Assembly (NCBI GenBank): GCA_025384855.1
Contig: JALAHT010000003.1
Location: forward strand, 248,001-312,000
Reading direction: 5' to 3'
Length of the DNA stretch: 64,000 bases
Origin: Luteirhabdus salina
GTDB lineage: Bacteria > Bacteroidota > Bacteroidia > Flavobacteriales > Flavobacteriaceae
This document shows, one piece after another, positions 17,752 to 26,764 of the stretch. Positions within the stretch are counted from its first letter, which is position 1; every line of letters begins with the position of its first letter. The notes under the pieces are model-generated. The model was given only the letters and a program-made list of their open reading frames with translations, searched no databases and was not told the origin of the DNA. A program made the position numbers and the translations under genes.

Positions 17752-19602
17752 TTAGGCTTCTACTTTATCCAATTCTACTTTTAGATTATCGATGATGAAT
17801 TCCTGTCGGTCGGGCGTATTCTTACCCATATAAAATTTCAATAATTCGTCTATACTCATGGCTTTATCTAACATCACAGGGTCTAAGCGAATATTCTCAC
17901 CAATAAAATGCTTGAATTCATCGGGTGAAATCTCACCTAGCCCTTTAAATCGAGTAATTTCGGGTTTCGGCTTCAACTTATCGATCGCGGCTTTTCGCTC
18001 TTCTTCGGTATAGCAGTAAATGGTTTCTTTTTTATTTCGAACTCGAAACAATGGTGTTTGGAGAATGTACAAATGCCCTTCTTTGATCAATTCTGGAAAA
18101 AATTGAAGGAAAAAAGTAATTAACAGCAATCGAATGTGCATTCCATCTACATCGGCATCGGTTGCGATTACGATGTTGTTATAGCGAAGATCTTCCATGG
18201 AATCCTCAATATTCAAGGCTGCTTGCAACAGATTGAATTCTTCATTTTCGTACACAATCTTCTTACTCATACCGTAGCTGTTCAGTGGTTTTCCACGGAG
18301 TGAAAATACCGCCTGCGTATTCACATCACGACTTTTGGTGATACTACCACTCGCAGAATCCCCCTCAGTGATAAATAAGGTCGTTTCAAGTCGACGTTCT
18401 TTTTTCATATCACCCAAATGCACTCGACAATCGCGTAATTTTTTATTGTGAAGGCTTGCCTTCTTGGCCCTATCGCGGGCTAGCTTTCGAATACCCTTCA
18501 GTTCCTTTCGTTCCTTTTCGGCGCGGATGATCTTCTTCTGAATCTTTTCAGCAACCTCAGGGTTTTTATGGAGGAAGTTATCAAGGTAGGTTTTCACGAA
18601 ATCGTTCACATAGGTACGAACAGTCGGCAAATCGCCTCCCATATCGGTACTACCGAGCTTTGTTTTGGTCTGACTTTCAAAAACCGGCTCCATCACCTTG
18701 ATGCTAATGGCCGAAACGATTGATTTTCGGATATCGCTGGCATCGTAATTTTTTCCATAGAAATCGCGAAGCGTCTTTACGATGGCTTCACGAAAGGCAG
18801 AAAGGTGAGTCCCTCCTTGTGTGGTGTTCTGGCCGTTAACAAAGCTGTGGTATTCTTCACTATATTGCGTTCTACTGTGCGTTATGGCGATTTCAATATC
18901 GTCTCCTCTTAGGTGAATAATGGGATATAGCATATCCTCTTCACTCATATTCTCATTAAGCAAATCCTTCAACCCGTTCTTCGAGTGAAACTTTTCACCA
19001 TTAAAGTCGATAGTGAGCCCCGGATTCAGGTAAACGTAGTTTCGGAGCATCTTCTCCACATACTCATTTCGGAACTTAAAGTTCTTAAAGATGGTTTCAT
19101 CAGGAATAAACTCGACCCGTGTACCCTTTCGCTTTCCACTATCTTCAACATCGGGGTTGTTTTTAAGTTCCCCTAGCTCGAATTCGGCCTGCTTCATCTG
19201 TCCATCACGAACCGATTCCACCTTAAAATATGCCGACAGTGCATTTACCGCCTTGGTACCCACACCGTTTAGTCCGACCGACTTCTTAAACGCCCGGGTA
19301 TCGTATTTACCACCGGTATTCATTTTAGAAACGACATCGACTACCTTTCCGAGCGGGATACCACGACCATAGTCGCGTACCTTGACTTCCTTATCCTTTA
19401 TGCGGACTTCAATCGTCTTTCCAGCGCCCATAACGAACTCGTCGATACAGTTATCAAGCACCTCTTTTAGAAGAATATAGATACCGTCGTCTGGAGAGGA
19501 ACCATCACCCAATTTTCCGATGTACATTCCGGGTCGCATACGAATATGCTCTTTCCAATCCAACGACCTAATATTGTCCTCAGTATATTGTGTATCTGCC
19601 AT
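17752..19602 (-). CDS. parE: DNA topoisomerase IV subunit B
   Basis: ATPase subunit partnering ParC. The 616-aa protein has the GHKL fold ([46 protein letters not shown]), a transducer domain, and the TOPRIM motifs [11 protein letters not shown] and [15 protein letters not shown]. It ends with the conserved [20 protein letters not shown] region. The short length, lacking the gyrase insert, fits ParE. parC starts 34 bases downstream, so both are in one operon reading parE-parC-mscL. The 227 bases upstream (19603-19829) hold no gene. Confidence 0.94.
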   Translation of the reverse strand: MADTQYTEDNIRSLDWKEHIRMRPGMYIGKLGDGSSPDDGIYILLKEVLDNCIDEFVMGAGKTIEVRIKDKEVKVRDYGRGIPLGKVVDVVSKMNTGGKYDTRAFKKSVGLNGVGTKAVNALSAYFKVESVRDGQMKQAEFELGELKNNPDVEDSGKRKGTRVEFIPDETIFKNFKFRNEYVEKMLRNYVYLNPGLTIDFNGEKFHSKNGLKDLLNENMSEEDMLYPIIHLRGDDIEIAITHSRTQYSEEYHSFVNGQNTTQGGTHLSAFREAIVKTLRDFYGKNYDASDIRKSIVSAISIKVMEPVFESQTKTKLGSTDMGGDLPTVRTYVNDFVKTYLDNFLHKNPEVAEKIQKKIIRAEKERKELKGIRKLARDRAKKASLHNKKLRDCRVHLGDMKKERRLETTLFITEGDSASGSITKSRDVNTQAVFSLRGKPLNSYGMSKKIVYENEEFNLLQAALNIEDSMEDLRYNNIVIATDADVDGMHIRLLLITFFLQFFPELIKEGHLYILQTPLFRVRNKKETIYCYTEEERKAAIDKLKPKPEITRFKGLGEISPDEFKHFIGENIRLDPVMLDKAMSIDELLKFYMGKNTPDRQEFIIDNLKVELDKVEA

Positions 19603-19829
19603 AAGAATTTGAAGTGAATGGGCAATAAATATAGGGGTTCACGAGGAAAATTAACACCCAATTACATGAAAGTAATTAACAATTCTTGGCCGAAAGTTGT
19701 TAGTAATTCTGAAACTCCTGTGTTCCTAAAACCTCTTTATAAATAAGAAGTAGTAACATATTGCTTTTGCTAATACTTGACACTAGTTTTCGATTGTTGT
19801 AATTTTAACAGAAAAAGCACGTAACTTAA

Positions 19830-20744
19830 ATGGAATACATCGATTATTATAAGGAACTTGGACTGACAAAGGAGGCTAGTCAGGCGGATATTAAAAAGGC
19901 GTATCGCAAATTGGCTCGAAAGTATCATCCCGATGTGAACCCGAACGATCAGGAGGCGCAGCAAAAATTCCAACGCATTAATGAGGCCCACGCTGTCTTA
20001 AGCGATCCTGAAAAGCGAAAGAAATACGACAAATACGGTAAGGATTGGGAACATGCCGATGCGTATGAAGAAGCTCAGCGACAACAGCGAAATCGAAGTG
20101 GCGGAGGATTTGGAAATGCTCAGCAACAAGCCTACACCACGGGAGGTTTTGACGACAGTCAGTTTTCTGACTTTTTTGAAAGTATGTTTGGCGGTGGCGG
20201 TTTTAGTGGTCAGCGTCAACACAGCCATGCGCAATTCAAAGGGCAGGATTATAATGCGACGCTACGGCTTCAATTGACCGATATTCTTACTTCACATACA
20301 CAAACTATCGATTTAGGTGAAAAGAAAATCAGAATTACCATTCCCGCGGGCGTTGAAGATGGTCAAACCATTAAAATCAAAGGATACGGAGGTGAGGGCG
20401 TGCAGGGCGGTCCGAAAGGCGATCTCTACATCACATTTGAAGTACTTAACAACACTGCTTTTAAACGACTGAAATCCGATTTATATAAGGAAATGGAAAT
20501 CGACCTTTATACAGCTGTGTTGGGTGGAAAAATCACCATCGACACACTATCTGGCAAAGTGAAGTTAACAGTGAAGCCTGGAACTCAAAACGACGCAAAG
20601 GTGAAGCTTAAAGGGAAGGGGGTGCCCATATACAAACAGGATGATGCTTTTGGTGATTTGTTCATTACCTATAAAGTAAAATTGCCAGAAAAGCTTTCTA
20701 GCGAAGAAAAGGAATTGTTTACACAACTTTCAAAATTGAAGTAA
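19830..20744 (+). CDS. CbpA-type DnaJ (J-domain) co-chaperone
   Basis: Hsp40 protein stimulating DnaK. The 304-aa chain has an N-terminal J-domain (residues 1-70, [27 protein letters not shown] in KYHPDVNPN). A Gly/Phe-rich linker (about 80-135) and the two C-terminal substrate-binding beta domains follow (from [18 protein letters not shown] to [12 protein letters not shown]). There is no Cys-rich zinc domain, so it is class B, CbpA-like. The CbpM-type partner gene starts 1 base after its stop codon, supporting the call. Confidence 0.92.
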   Translation: MEYIDYYKELGLTKEASQADIKKAYRKLARKYHPDVNPNDQEAQQKFQRINEAHAVLSDPEKRKKYDKYGKDWEHADAYEEAQRQQRNRSGGGFGNAQQQAYTTGGFDDSQFSDFFESMFGGGGFSGQRQHSHAQFKGQDYNATLRLQLTDILTSHTQTIDLGEKKIRITIPAGVEDGQTIKIKGYGGEGVQGGPKGDLYITFEVLNNTAFKRLKSDLYKEMEIDLYTAVLGGKITIDTLSGKVKLTVKPGTQNDAKVKLKGKGVPIYKQDDAFGDLFITYKVKLPEKLSSEEKELFTQLSKLK

Positions 20745-20745
20745 A

Positions 20746-21036
20746 ATGGCAAAAGAGAAATATATACTAGTTACGACCTACTGTAAACACTCAAACATCG
20801 ATCGTGAGTTTATAGAAGCACTACATCAATTCGGATTGATAGAGCAGCAATTTCAAAAGGAAGATCTCTATATACTTGAAGAGGATATTGTCGAAATCGA
20901 ACGAATGTTCCGATTACATAATGATTTAGGTATTAATATGGAGGGTCTTGATGTCCTCACCCATATGCAACGTAGAATGGAAGAAATGAGAAGAGAACTT
21001 GTCTTATTAAAGCAAAAATTGGAGTTATATGAATAG
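20746..21036 (+). CDS. CbpM-type chaperone modulator
   Basis: The 96-aa protein resembles CbpM, a MerR-like helical protein that binds the J-domain of CbpA and blocks its interaction with DnaK. Seen here: an N-terminal strand (YILVTTYCKHSNIDREFIEALHQFGL in part), YILEEDIVEIERMFRLHNDLGINMEGLDVL, and a C-terminal coiled helix RMEEMRRELVLLKQKLELYE. The direct adjacency to the cbpA-like gene, 1 base apart, makes the assignment solid. Confidence 0.85.
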   Translation: MAKEKYILVTTYCKHSNIDREFIEALHQFGLIEQQFQKEDLYILEEDIVEIERMFRLHNDLGINMEGLDVLTHMQRRMEEMRRELVLLKQKLELYE

Positions 21037-21123
21037 TGGTAAGTTGTGAAAAGGTGACTAAAATTCAATTAAAGGCGTGTTAAAACGGAATTTCTGAATG
21101 GTGATAGTTTCTATATTGGAAGC

Positions 21124-21981
21124 ATGAAAAAAATTTTTAGCACCCTAGCCGTAGTATTTATTACCCAATTTTCTTTTGCTCAAGAGTCCACTACCTCTTC
21201 ATTTAAACAAGAATCATCCACTTCCCCATACGAATGGGATTGGGTGCGCGATGGCATCTGGACCGGCGGCGGCATTGCCGTTAGCGGACTTGGACTTTAT
21301 TTCATAACGGAAAAAGATGATATTACCGAAGCTGAGTTACAACAGGAAATTGCCAATAAAGATGATATAAACTTTTTAGATCGTTGGGTGGCAGGAAATC
21401 ACTCTGAGGATGCTAATAAGATAAGTGATATTCCTTTTGCCCTTTCTTTTGCCACTCCCCTAGCATTGTTGTTTGATGATGAGGCTAACGAACATTCAGC
21501 TCAGATTGGTGGGCTTTATTTAGAGAGTTTAGCTACCACTGCTTCCCTCTATACTATGACAGCAGCTTTCGTGAATCGCTCTCGACCCTATGTGTATGAT
21601 GAAAGCGGCGATACCTCTCTAGCGAGAAGAACTAGCAATAATGGGCAACGATCTTTTTACTCCGGTCACGTAGCCGCAGCCGCGACGGCTACATTCTTTA
21701 CCGCGAAGGTGTTTACAGACTTCAATCCAGATATGAATGGAAAATTCTGGATTTGGACAGGAGCCGCCACAATTCCAGCAACAGTAGGGTATTTCCGATT
21801 AGAGGCAGGTCAGCATTTTCTAACCGATGTATTGTTAGGGTACGGACTAGGGGCTGCAGTGGGATATTTTGTGCCAGAGCTACACAAAGTAGAAAACGAT
21901 TCTTTTAGCGTGTATCCAACAGGGGGAAGAACCTATTTGGGCGATGAATACAGTGCGATGGCCGTTCGGTTTACGTTTTAA
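21124..21981 (+). CDS. PAP2-family phosphatase, secreted/periplasmic
   Basis: The 285-aa protein starts with a signal peptide (MKKIFSTLAVVFITQFSFAQ). It has the three phosphatidic-acid-phosphatase motifs: FVNRSRPY (motif 1, RP), SFYSGHVA (motif 2, SGH) and FRLEAGQHFLTDV (motif 3, R...H...D). Several hydrophobic helices separate them. Likely substrates are lipid phosphates such as undecaprenyl diphosphate or lipid A phosphate, at the envelope. The Ser/Thr-rich stretch after the signal peptide is a flexible linker. Single-gene unit. Confidence 0.88.
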   Translation: MKKIFSTLAVVFITQFSFAQESTTSSFKQESSTSPYEWDWVRDGIWTGGGIAVSGLGLYFITEKDDITEAELQQEIANKDDINFLDRWVAGNHSEDANKISDIPFALSFATPLALLFDDEANEHSAQIGGLYLESLATTASLYTMTAAFVNRSRPYVYDESGDTSLARRTSNNGQRSFYSGHVAAAATATFFTAKVFTDFNPDMNGKFWIWTGAATIPATVGYFRLEAGQHFLTDVLLGYGLGAAVGYFVPELHKVENDSFSVYPTGGRTYLGDEYSAMAVRFTF

Positions 21982-21985
21982 TCTA

Positions 21986-22045
21986 GATGCTTCGACTTCC
22001 TGCCTGCCGGCAGGCAGGCGCTCAGCACAGACAGGTTCAGGTGTG
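21986..22045. repeat. dispersed intergenic repeat with a nested palindrome
   Basis: Directly after the PAP2 gene the sequence reads as GCTTCGACTTC...CGCTCAGCACAGACAGG, interrupted by a perfect 20-bp palindrome at 21999-22018 (CCTGCCTGCC followed by its reverse complement). Both parts look like short mobile-type intergenic repeats that I recall from flavobacterial genomes. It is much more GC-rich than its flanks. Confidence 0.6.
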
Positions 22046-22107
22046 ACAAGCTTAGCCCAATAGTTATTTTGGAAACTATTTTTTAGAAGTTTACATGGAT
22101 TACTTAA

Positions 22108-23202
22108 CTAAACGTTGAATCGGAAATGCATGACATCGCCATCCTTTACGATATATTCCTTCCCTTCTACTGATAGCTTTCCAGCTTCACGTACTTTGGC
22201 TTCACTTCCATACTGAACATAATCGTCGTATTTGATTACTTCCGCACGGATAAAGCCCGCTTCAAAATCGGAATGGATGACACCTGCCGCTTCAGGAGCG
22301 GTAGCACCAACCGGAATGGTCCATGCACGGACTTCCTTCTCTCCCGCCGTAAAGTAGGTTTGTAGATTTAATAATGAATAAGCACCACGAATCAATTTGG
22401 CGGAGCCAGGTTCCTCTAGACCTAAATCTTCCAAGAACATCTGTCGCTCCTCATAGGTTTCCAATTCAGTAATATCGGCTTCGGTACCCACGGCAAGGAC
22501 CAATACTTCAGCGTTTTCATCTTTTACGGCCTCCTTCACCTTTTCAACATATTCATTCCCGGAAGCAGCGGACCCTTCATCTACATTGCATACGTACATT
22601 ACTGGCTTATCGGTGATATACTGCATCCGATTGATGTATTCTTCTCGTTCAGATTCGGTTAGCTCAATTGCACGAACCGATTTGCCTTCTTCTAAACCTT
22701 GCTTCACTTTTGCCAAAGCAGCTTCTTCTTTTTGCGCTTCCTTATCGCCTGTCCGAGCAGCGCGTTTCACTTTGTCGAGACGCTTTTCGGTGGTTTCCAG
22801 ATCTTTCAATTGAAGTTCAATATCGATAGTTTCCTTATCGCGAACAGGATTTACATTACCATCAACATGCACAACATTATCATTATCGAAGCAGCGCAAT
22901 ACATGAAGAATCGCGTCGGTTTCGCGGATATTCCCAAGAAATTGATTTCCGAGCCCTTCCCCTTTACTTGCACCTTTCACCAAACCGGCAATATCGACAA
23001 TTTCAACCGTAGCCGGTAACACACGTTGTGGATTTACCAGTTCTTCCAATTTCACCAACCGATGATCGGGAACGTTCACGACACCGATGTTTGGTTCAAT
23101 GGTACAGAAAGGGAAATTGGCGCTCTGCGCCTTCGCATTAGAGAGACAATTAAAGAGTGTTGATTTTCCCACGTTTGGTAAGCCGACGATACCTGCTTTC
23201 AT
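22108..23202 (-). CDS. ychF: redox-regulated ATPase YchF (Obg family)
   Basis: Universal Obg-family P-loop NTPase that prefers ATP and binds ribosomes. The 364-aa protein starts MKAGIVGLPNVGKSTLFNCLS with a Walker A motif at residues 7-15. It also has DIAGLVKGASKGEGLGNQFL (G3 region), a degenerate G4 (VCNVDE in place of NKxD, explaining ATP preference), a helical coiled arm (LKDLETTEKRLDKVKR...), and a C-terminal TGS domain ending VMHFRFNV. Complete. Confidence 0.96.
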   Translation of the reverse strand: MKAGIVGLPNVGKSTLFNCLSNAKAQSANFPFCTIEPNIGVVNVPDHRLVKLEELVNPQRVLPATVEIVDIAGLVKGASKGEGLGNQFLGNIRETDAILHVLRCFDNDNVVHVDGNVNPVRDKETIDIELQLKDLETTEKRLDKVKRAARTGDKEAQKEEAALAKVKQGLEEGKSVRAIELTESEREEYINRMQYITDKPVMYVCNVDEGSAASGNEYVEKVKEAVKDENAEVLVLAVGTEADITELETYEERQMFLEDLGLEEPGSAKLIRGAYSLLNLQTYFTAGEKEVRAWTIPVGATAPEAAGVIHSDFEAGFIRAEVIKYDDYVQYGSEAKVREAGKLSVEGKEYIVKDGDVMHFRFNV

Positions 23203-23362
23203 AATTTTTTGATCTTCAATTTTGAGTGCGCAAATATAACGGTTTAACAGTAGTTTTTATGCATCATACCTTCCATTTCAACAAAAAAGTTTGGCAATAC
23301 TTTGGGGCTTGGTTTTCATTTAGTTAACACTTGGAAAGTATCTTTACTTTATAAACCAAAAA

Positions 23363-23845
23363 ATGACAATCATGAAAAATCTCATTATGTGTGTTGGCGG
23401 AATCATGCTTAGCGGTACGATGATGATAGCACAAGTAAATCAGGATGTGAAAAAAGAAACGGTGACAAAGAAAGTGACTGTGAAGGACACTGACGTTGAC
23501 ACTCGTGTTGTTGAGGATGTATATGAAGAGAAGGAAATTATTTCAGTTGAAGGAAATGAAGAAACAAATCAAGAAGCAAAGGTAAAAACAGTCAAGGATA
23601 AAAAGAGCGATGTGGTGAAGGCTGAAAAGGAAGTAAATGCTGAAAACCAAGCAAAGATCGCAATGGAAAAGGCAAAGGTCGAAGAGGAACTTGAGGCCTC
23701 TAAGGAAGCTCAAAAGCGGAAAGCAGAAGCTAAGAAGGCAGAACTAGAAGCCAAGGAGAAGATGATGGAAGCTGAAATGAAGGAAAATCGAAAGAAATTG
23801 GAAAAAGGGAAGAAAGTAAAAAAGAAGAAGAAAGATGATGGGTAA
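23363..23845 (+). CDS. secreted Lys/Glu-rich coiled-coil protein
   Basis: The 160-aa product has a signal peptide (MKNLIMCVGGIMLSGTMMIAQ) and a mature part of alternating charged residues. KKETVTKKVTVKDTD follows the cleavage site, and the last ~80 residues are a long charged helix (KAEKEVNAENQAKIAMEKAKVEEE...) ending in a Lys run. No family known to me. It may start at 23363 or at the ATG 9 bases later. The early TVTKKV segment recurs in the small secreted protein at 25755, suggesting a shared origin of the N-terminal part. A terminator follows. Confidence 0.7.
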   Translation: MTIMKNLIMCVGGIMLSGTMMIAQVNQDVKKETVTKKVTVKDTDVDTRVVEDVYEEKEIISVEGNEETNQEAKVKTVKDKKSDVVKAEKEVNAENQAKIAMEKAKVEEELEASKEAQKRKAEAKKAELEAKEKMMEAEMKENRKKLEKGKKVKKKKKDDG

Positions 23846-23867
23846 TTCCCTGATTTGTTAGTGAGGA

Positions 23868-23891
23868 CCCCGGCAACTGCTGGGGTTTTTT
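23868..23891 (+). terminator. intrinsic terminator
   Basis: CCCCGGC/GCTGGGG stem (one G-U pair) with a 4-base loop and a run of six T, 22 bases after the stop of the Lys/Glu-rich protein. It just reaches the 3' end of the convergent hydrolase gene. Confidence 0.8.
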
Positions 23892-24687
23892 ATTGCAGTA
23901 TATGTTGAATCGCTTGACGATATTCCTCAAAAGCAACCAAGTTGTTATGGTCGCCCTCCGGGACGGTTACAAATGTCATTAACGATTCAGAAACCGTTTT
24001 TGACAACTTTTTTCCAGATTCGTAAGGCACCACACTGTCGGATGTACCATGAAGTATGACTATCGGACATTCGATATCATCCATAAAAGTATAAGTAGGG
24101 AACTGATACTTCAACAGGCTGCCGATAGGTAAAAACGGAAAGGTGCTTTTCGCTACATCTTTTAAGCTGTAAAAAGGCGTTTCTAAAATTGCCTTACAGG
24201 GTTTGTTAGCTGCTGCCAGCTTTGCTGCAAAGGTTGTTCCGAGGGAACGACCGTAAACGATGATTTCATTTTCAGGAGTAGATTTTTTCAAATAGTCATA
24301 CCACAACTGGGCATCTTCGTACAAAGCTTTCTCTGAAAGTGAACCGGTACTTTTCCCGTAGGCACGATAGTCCATGATCAAGACATTGTAGTCGAATTGC
24401 GTGAACCACTGCCCTATTTCTCCCCAACGGGCAAGATTACCAGCATTACCATGAAAATATAGGATGGTTCCCTTCGGTTTGTCAACAGAAAATTGAAGCC
24501 CGTTTAACCGTGCTCCATCCGTTCCTTCAATAAAAATTTCCTCAAACGGTGTTTCAAATGAATACGAATAGTCATCGGCCAAGGGCTCGGGATGAAAAAT
24601 TAATTTTTCCTGTAACAAATACATACCTAACAAAAGTACGAGAAAGGCTGCTACTAGAAAACCAAGGAATTTGGCAAATTTTCTCAT
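23890..24687 (-). CDS. alpha/beta hydrolase, membrane-anchored (copy 2)
   Basis: The 265-aa protein has an N-terminal membrane helix (FLGFLVAAFLVLLLGMYLLQ) and an alpha/beta hydrolase fold. The oxyanion region is YFHGNAGN, the nucleophile elbow is YGRSLG, the acid is in LHGTSDSVVP, and the His is in EGDHNNL. This matches the BEM46/FAM108-like group of serine hydrolases, possibly acting on lipid esters in the envelope. It is the second of two tandem homologues; its ATG overlaps the stop of the upstream copy by four bases, so they are co-translated. Confidence 0.85.
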   Translation of the reverse strand: MRKFAKFLGFLVAAFLVLLLGMYLLQEKLIFHPEPLADDYSYSFETPFEEIFIEGTDGARLNGLQFSVDKPKGTILYFHGNAGNLARWGEIGQWFTQFDYNVLIMDYRAYGKSTGSLSEKALYEDAQLWYDYLKKSTPENEIIVYGRSLGTTFAAKLAAANKPCKAILETPFYSLKDVAKSTFPFLPIGSLLKYQFPTYTFMDDIECPIVILHGTSDSVVPYESGKKLSKTVSESLMTFVTVPEGDHNNLVAFEEYRQAIQHILQ

Positions 24688-25550
24688 TCTTCATTTTTAG
24701 TTGCATGCTTCACCTTTAGACTCGTTTTGCTATAATCTATATTTCGCTGTATGGGGTGAAGAATATCATGGATAATCTCATGATACTGTTTTATAGTATT
24801 CATATTTTTGTGGCCACCGCCAACTACTGGATGTAGGGTAGTATTTTTCGCCTGAATCTTAGAAAGCTTCACACTGCTTGAAAAAGGAATCAGCTTATCG
24901 TCAGTTCCATGAATAATATGAATTGGGCATTGTACATATTTCAACCATTTGTAGGTGGGCATAGGATATTTCAATAGAATGGAAAGCGGCATAAAAGGCA
25001 AATAACGTCCTGCAACCTTAGCCAGACTGTAGTATGGAGCATCCAATATGAGCATCTGCGGATTGTTCATAGAGGCCAGTTTGGTTGCAAATCCCGATCC
25101 TAGCGAACGTCCATAGAGAATGATATGCTTTTCGGGCACCAATTTCCGAAGTTTATCATATACATATTGAAGGTCTCGTTTTAATGCTTTTTGCGAGCGT
25201 CGACCGGTACTTTTGCCAAATCCACGGTAATCGACCATGATAACATCATATTGATGTCCGGTGAAATCGACGGCAAACTTCCCCCACCCCTTGATGCTCT
25301 TCGAATTACCCTTCAAATACAACACTACTCCTATTGGGTTTTTGGCTTTAAAATGAAGTCCGTTGAGTACCGCACCATCGCGCGTTCGAAGATTATATTC
25401 TTCGACTGTCTGGTTCTCGTAAAGGAATTTAAAATCCTCGGGAAGCTTTTCGGGCTTAAATAGAAAATAATCCTGTAAGTAGTATAGCAGTATACTCACC
25501 AATAGATAGGCGGCAACTAGTAGTAACAAAATGGTTAACCATAGCGGCAT
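24684..25550 (-). CDS. alpha/beta hydrolase, membrane-anchored (copy 1)
   Basis: The 288-aa homologue of the downstream hydrolase begins MPLWLTILLLLVAAYLLVSILLYYLQ (membrane anchor), then LFKPEKL. The catalytic set is complete: YLKGNSKS in place of the usual HGN oxyanion segment, nucleophile YGRSLGSG, acid in IHGTDDKLIPF, His in GGGHKNM. The HGN to KGN change is notable. The start at 25550 is preferred over a longer frame to 25601, which adds no recognisable sequence. The pair arose by tandem duplication, with a Lys-rich tail added here. Confidence 0.83.
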   Translation of the reverse strand: MPLWLTILLLLVAAYLLVSILLYYLQDYFLFKPEKLPEDFKFLYENQTVEEYNLRTRDGAVLNGLHFKAKNPIGVVLYLKGNSKSIKGWGKFAVDFTGHQYDVIMVDYRGFGKSTGRRSQKALKRDLQYVYDKLRKLVPEKHIILYGRSLGSGFATKLASMNNPQMLILDAPYYSLAKVAGRYLPFMPLSILLKYPMPTYKWLKYVQCPIHIIHGTDDKLIPFSSSVKLSKIQAKNTTLHPVVGGGHKNMNTIKQYHEIIHDILHPIQRNIDYSKTSLKVKHATKNEE

Positions 25551-25754
25551 ATTGCTATTTTCACTAAATGTACAAAAATTAACGAGTGGAAATAATCCCA
25601 AATATTAAGAGAATTTAAGAGTATACGGTTGTTTTCAGAAATGTTTAGCAAAGAATTAAAACGATTTTTCAACTGCGAAGTCATGATGATAGTATCTTAG
25701 AATTGATTTCATAAAATATTAGAAAACAAAGACTAACATTTAAAATTTTACACT

Positions 25755-26288
25755 ATGAAACGGATAGTATTGATATTCTCTCTTGCAGCATTTACTTCGG
25801 GATTTGCACAAGTAGATCAGAATAAAAATAAGATGAAGACAACGACGGTTACAAAAAAAGTGGTAACGGATAATGAAGGATCAGAAACCTCAACAAAGGC
25901 AGTAACCCAAACTAGAACACAAGAATTGGCTTTGACCGATTTTGAAGGAGAGCACAATTTTAGTACGGTAATGAAACCTGGAACAGTAGATACCGATGTT
26001 AAATACATAAATAATAATAATAAGTATTGGTTAACACCAGATAAGCCAGGATATAAAGTAATGACGAATATTAATGGCGAAGATCATACATTCGCACGAA
26101 TTCGTCCTACATCCCAAGATGGATATTATTTGCATACCCAAGATGGTGAGAATTCCATTGGATATTTTAATGAGGATGGCGATTTTGTTGTAGAATCGTA
26201 TGATTCAGACAATGATGGTGTTTACAATTATATTTATAAAGTAAATACTGTGGACAAAGACAAAATGAAAAAGAATAAAATGAAGTAA
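25755..26288 (+). CDS. small secreted protein of unknown function
   Basis: The 177-aa product has a signal peptide (MKRIVLIFSLAAFTSGFAQ), a Thr/Lys-rich segment with TTTVTKKVVTDNEG, and a domain rich in Gly, Asp and Tyr (YYLHTQDGENSIGYFNEDGDFVVESYDSDND in part). It ends Lys/Met-rich. No catalytic motif is visible. Its first mature residues resemble those of the secreted protein at 23363, and the two flank the tandem hydrolases. A long upstream gap (25551-25754, AT-rich) may hold its regulation. Confidence 0.72.
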   Translation: MKRIVLIFSLAAFTSGFAQVDQNKNKMKTTTVTKKVVTDNEGSETSTKAVTQTRTQELALTDFEGEHNFSTVMKPGTVDTDVKYINNNNKYWLTPDKPGYKVMTNINGEDHTFARIRPTSQDGYYLHTQDGENSIGYFNEDGDFVVESYDSDNDGVYNYIYKVNTVDKDKMKKNKMK

Positions 26289-26305
26289 TTTTTGTCCCAC
26301 TGACT

Positions 26306-26334
26306 AAAAAAGCCGGCAAGTAGCCGGCTTTTTT
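26306..26334. terminator. bidirectional intrinsic terminator
   Basis: Perfect stem AAAAAAGCCGGC/GCCGGCTTTTTT with a 5-base loop, between the converging secreted-protein and ferredoxin genes. Confidence 0.88.
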
Positions 26335-26351
26335 ATTGATGTATTAGGTTT

Positions 26352-26702
26352 TTAATCATGATGCATAAAAGCTTGTTTTGCCAATAACACTTCTTCGCTT
26401 TCCACATTGTCGTCATCGGGCACACAGCAATCTACTGGACAAACGGCCGCACATTGTGGTTCTTCGTGAAACCCTTTACACTCCGTACATTTATCGGGAA
26501 CGATATAGTAAATTTCGTCGCTAACAGGCTCTTGCGTTTCCTGTGCATCCACTTCTTTCCCGTTAGGAAGCACAACATTTCCATCCAAATCGGTACCATC
26601 AGCATAACGCCAGTCGTCGGCACCTTCATAAATAGCAGTATTGGGACACTCGGGCTCGCAAGCACCACAGTTTATACATTCATCGGTTATTATAATGGCC
26701 AT
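26352..26702 (-). CDS. 2x[4Fe-4S] ferredoxin
   Basis: Small electron carrier, 116 aa. N-terminal cluster motif [17 protein letters not shown]-terminal motif [22 protein letters not shown] with a loop insertion between the second and third Cys, as in Azotobacter FdIII/Allochromatium-type ferredoxins. The insert of ~45 residues between the clusters is acidic. It is divergent from the LuxC-like acyl-CoA reductase gene, from which it may share control. Confidence 0.93.
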   Translation of the reverse strand: MAIIITDECINCGACEPECPNTAIYEGADDWRYADGTDLDGNVVLPNGKEVDAQETQEPVSDEIYYIVPDKCTECKGFHEEPQCAAVCPVDCCVPDDDNVESEEVLLAKQAFMHHD

Positions 26703-26717
26703 AGCTTTTTCTTTTTC

Positions 26718-26725
26718 TAACTTTG
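26718..26725 (+). promoter_or_regulatory. -7 box for the acyl-CoA reductase gene
   Basis: TAACTTTG matches TAnnTTTG. It lies 39 bases before the ATG at 26765 and overlaps the TTG at 26723, which therefore cannot be the translation start. Confidence 0.45.
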
Positions 26726-26764
26726 TACAAATTTAATGCCTACGTAGGGCAACTCCAAACCTTT

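Noticed and set aside
23281-23310. Further sigma-54-like site (TGGCAATACTTTG)
   Set aside because: The spacing between the two halves is one base short and the first half is TGGCAA, so it is not a credible match.
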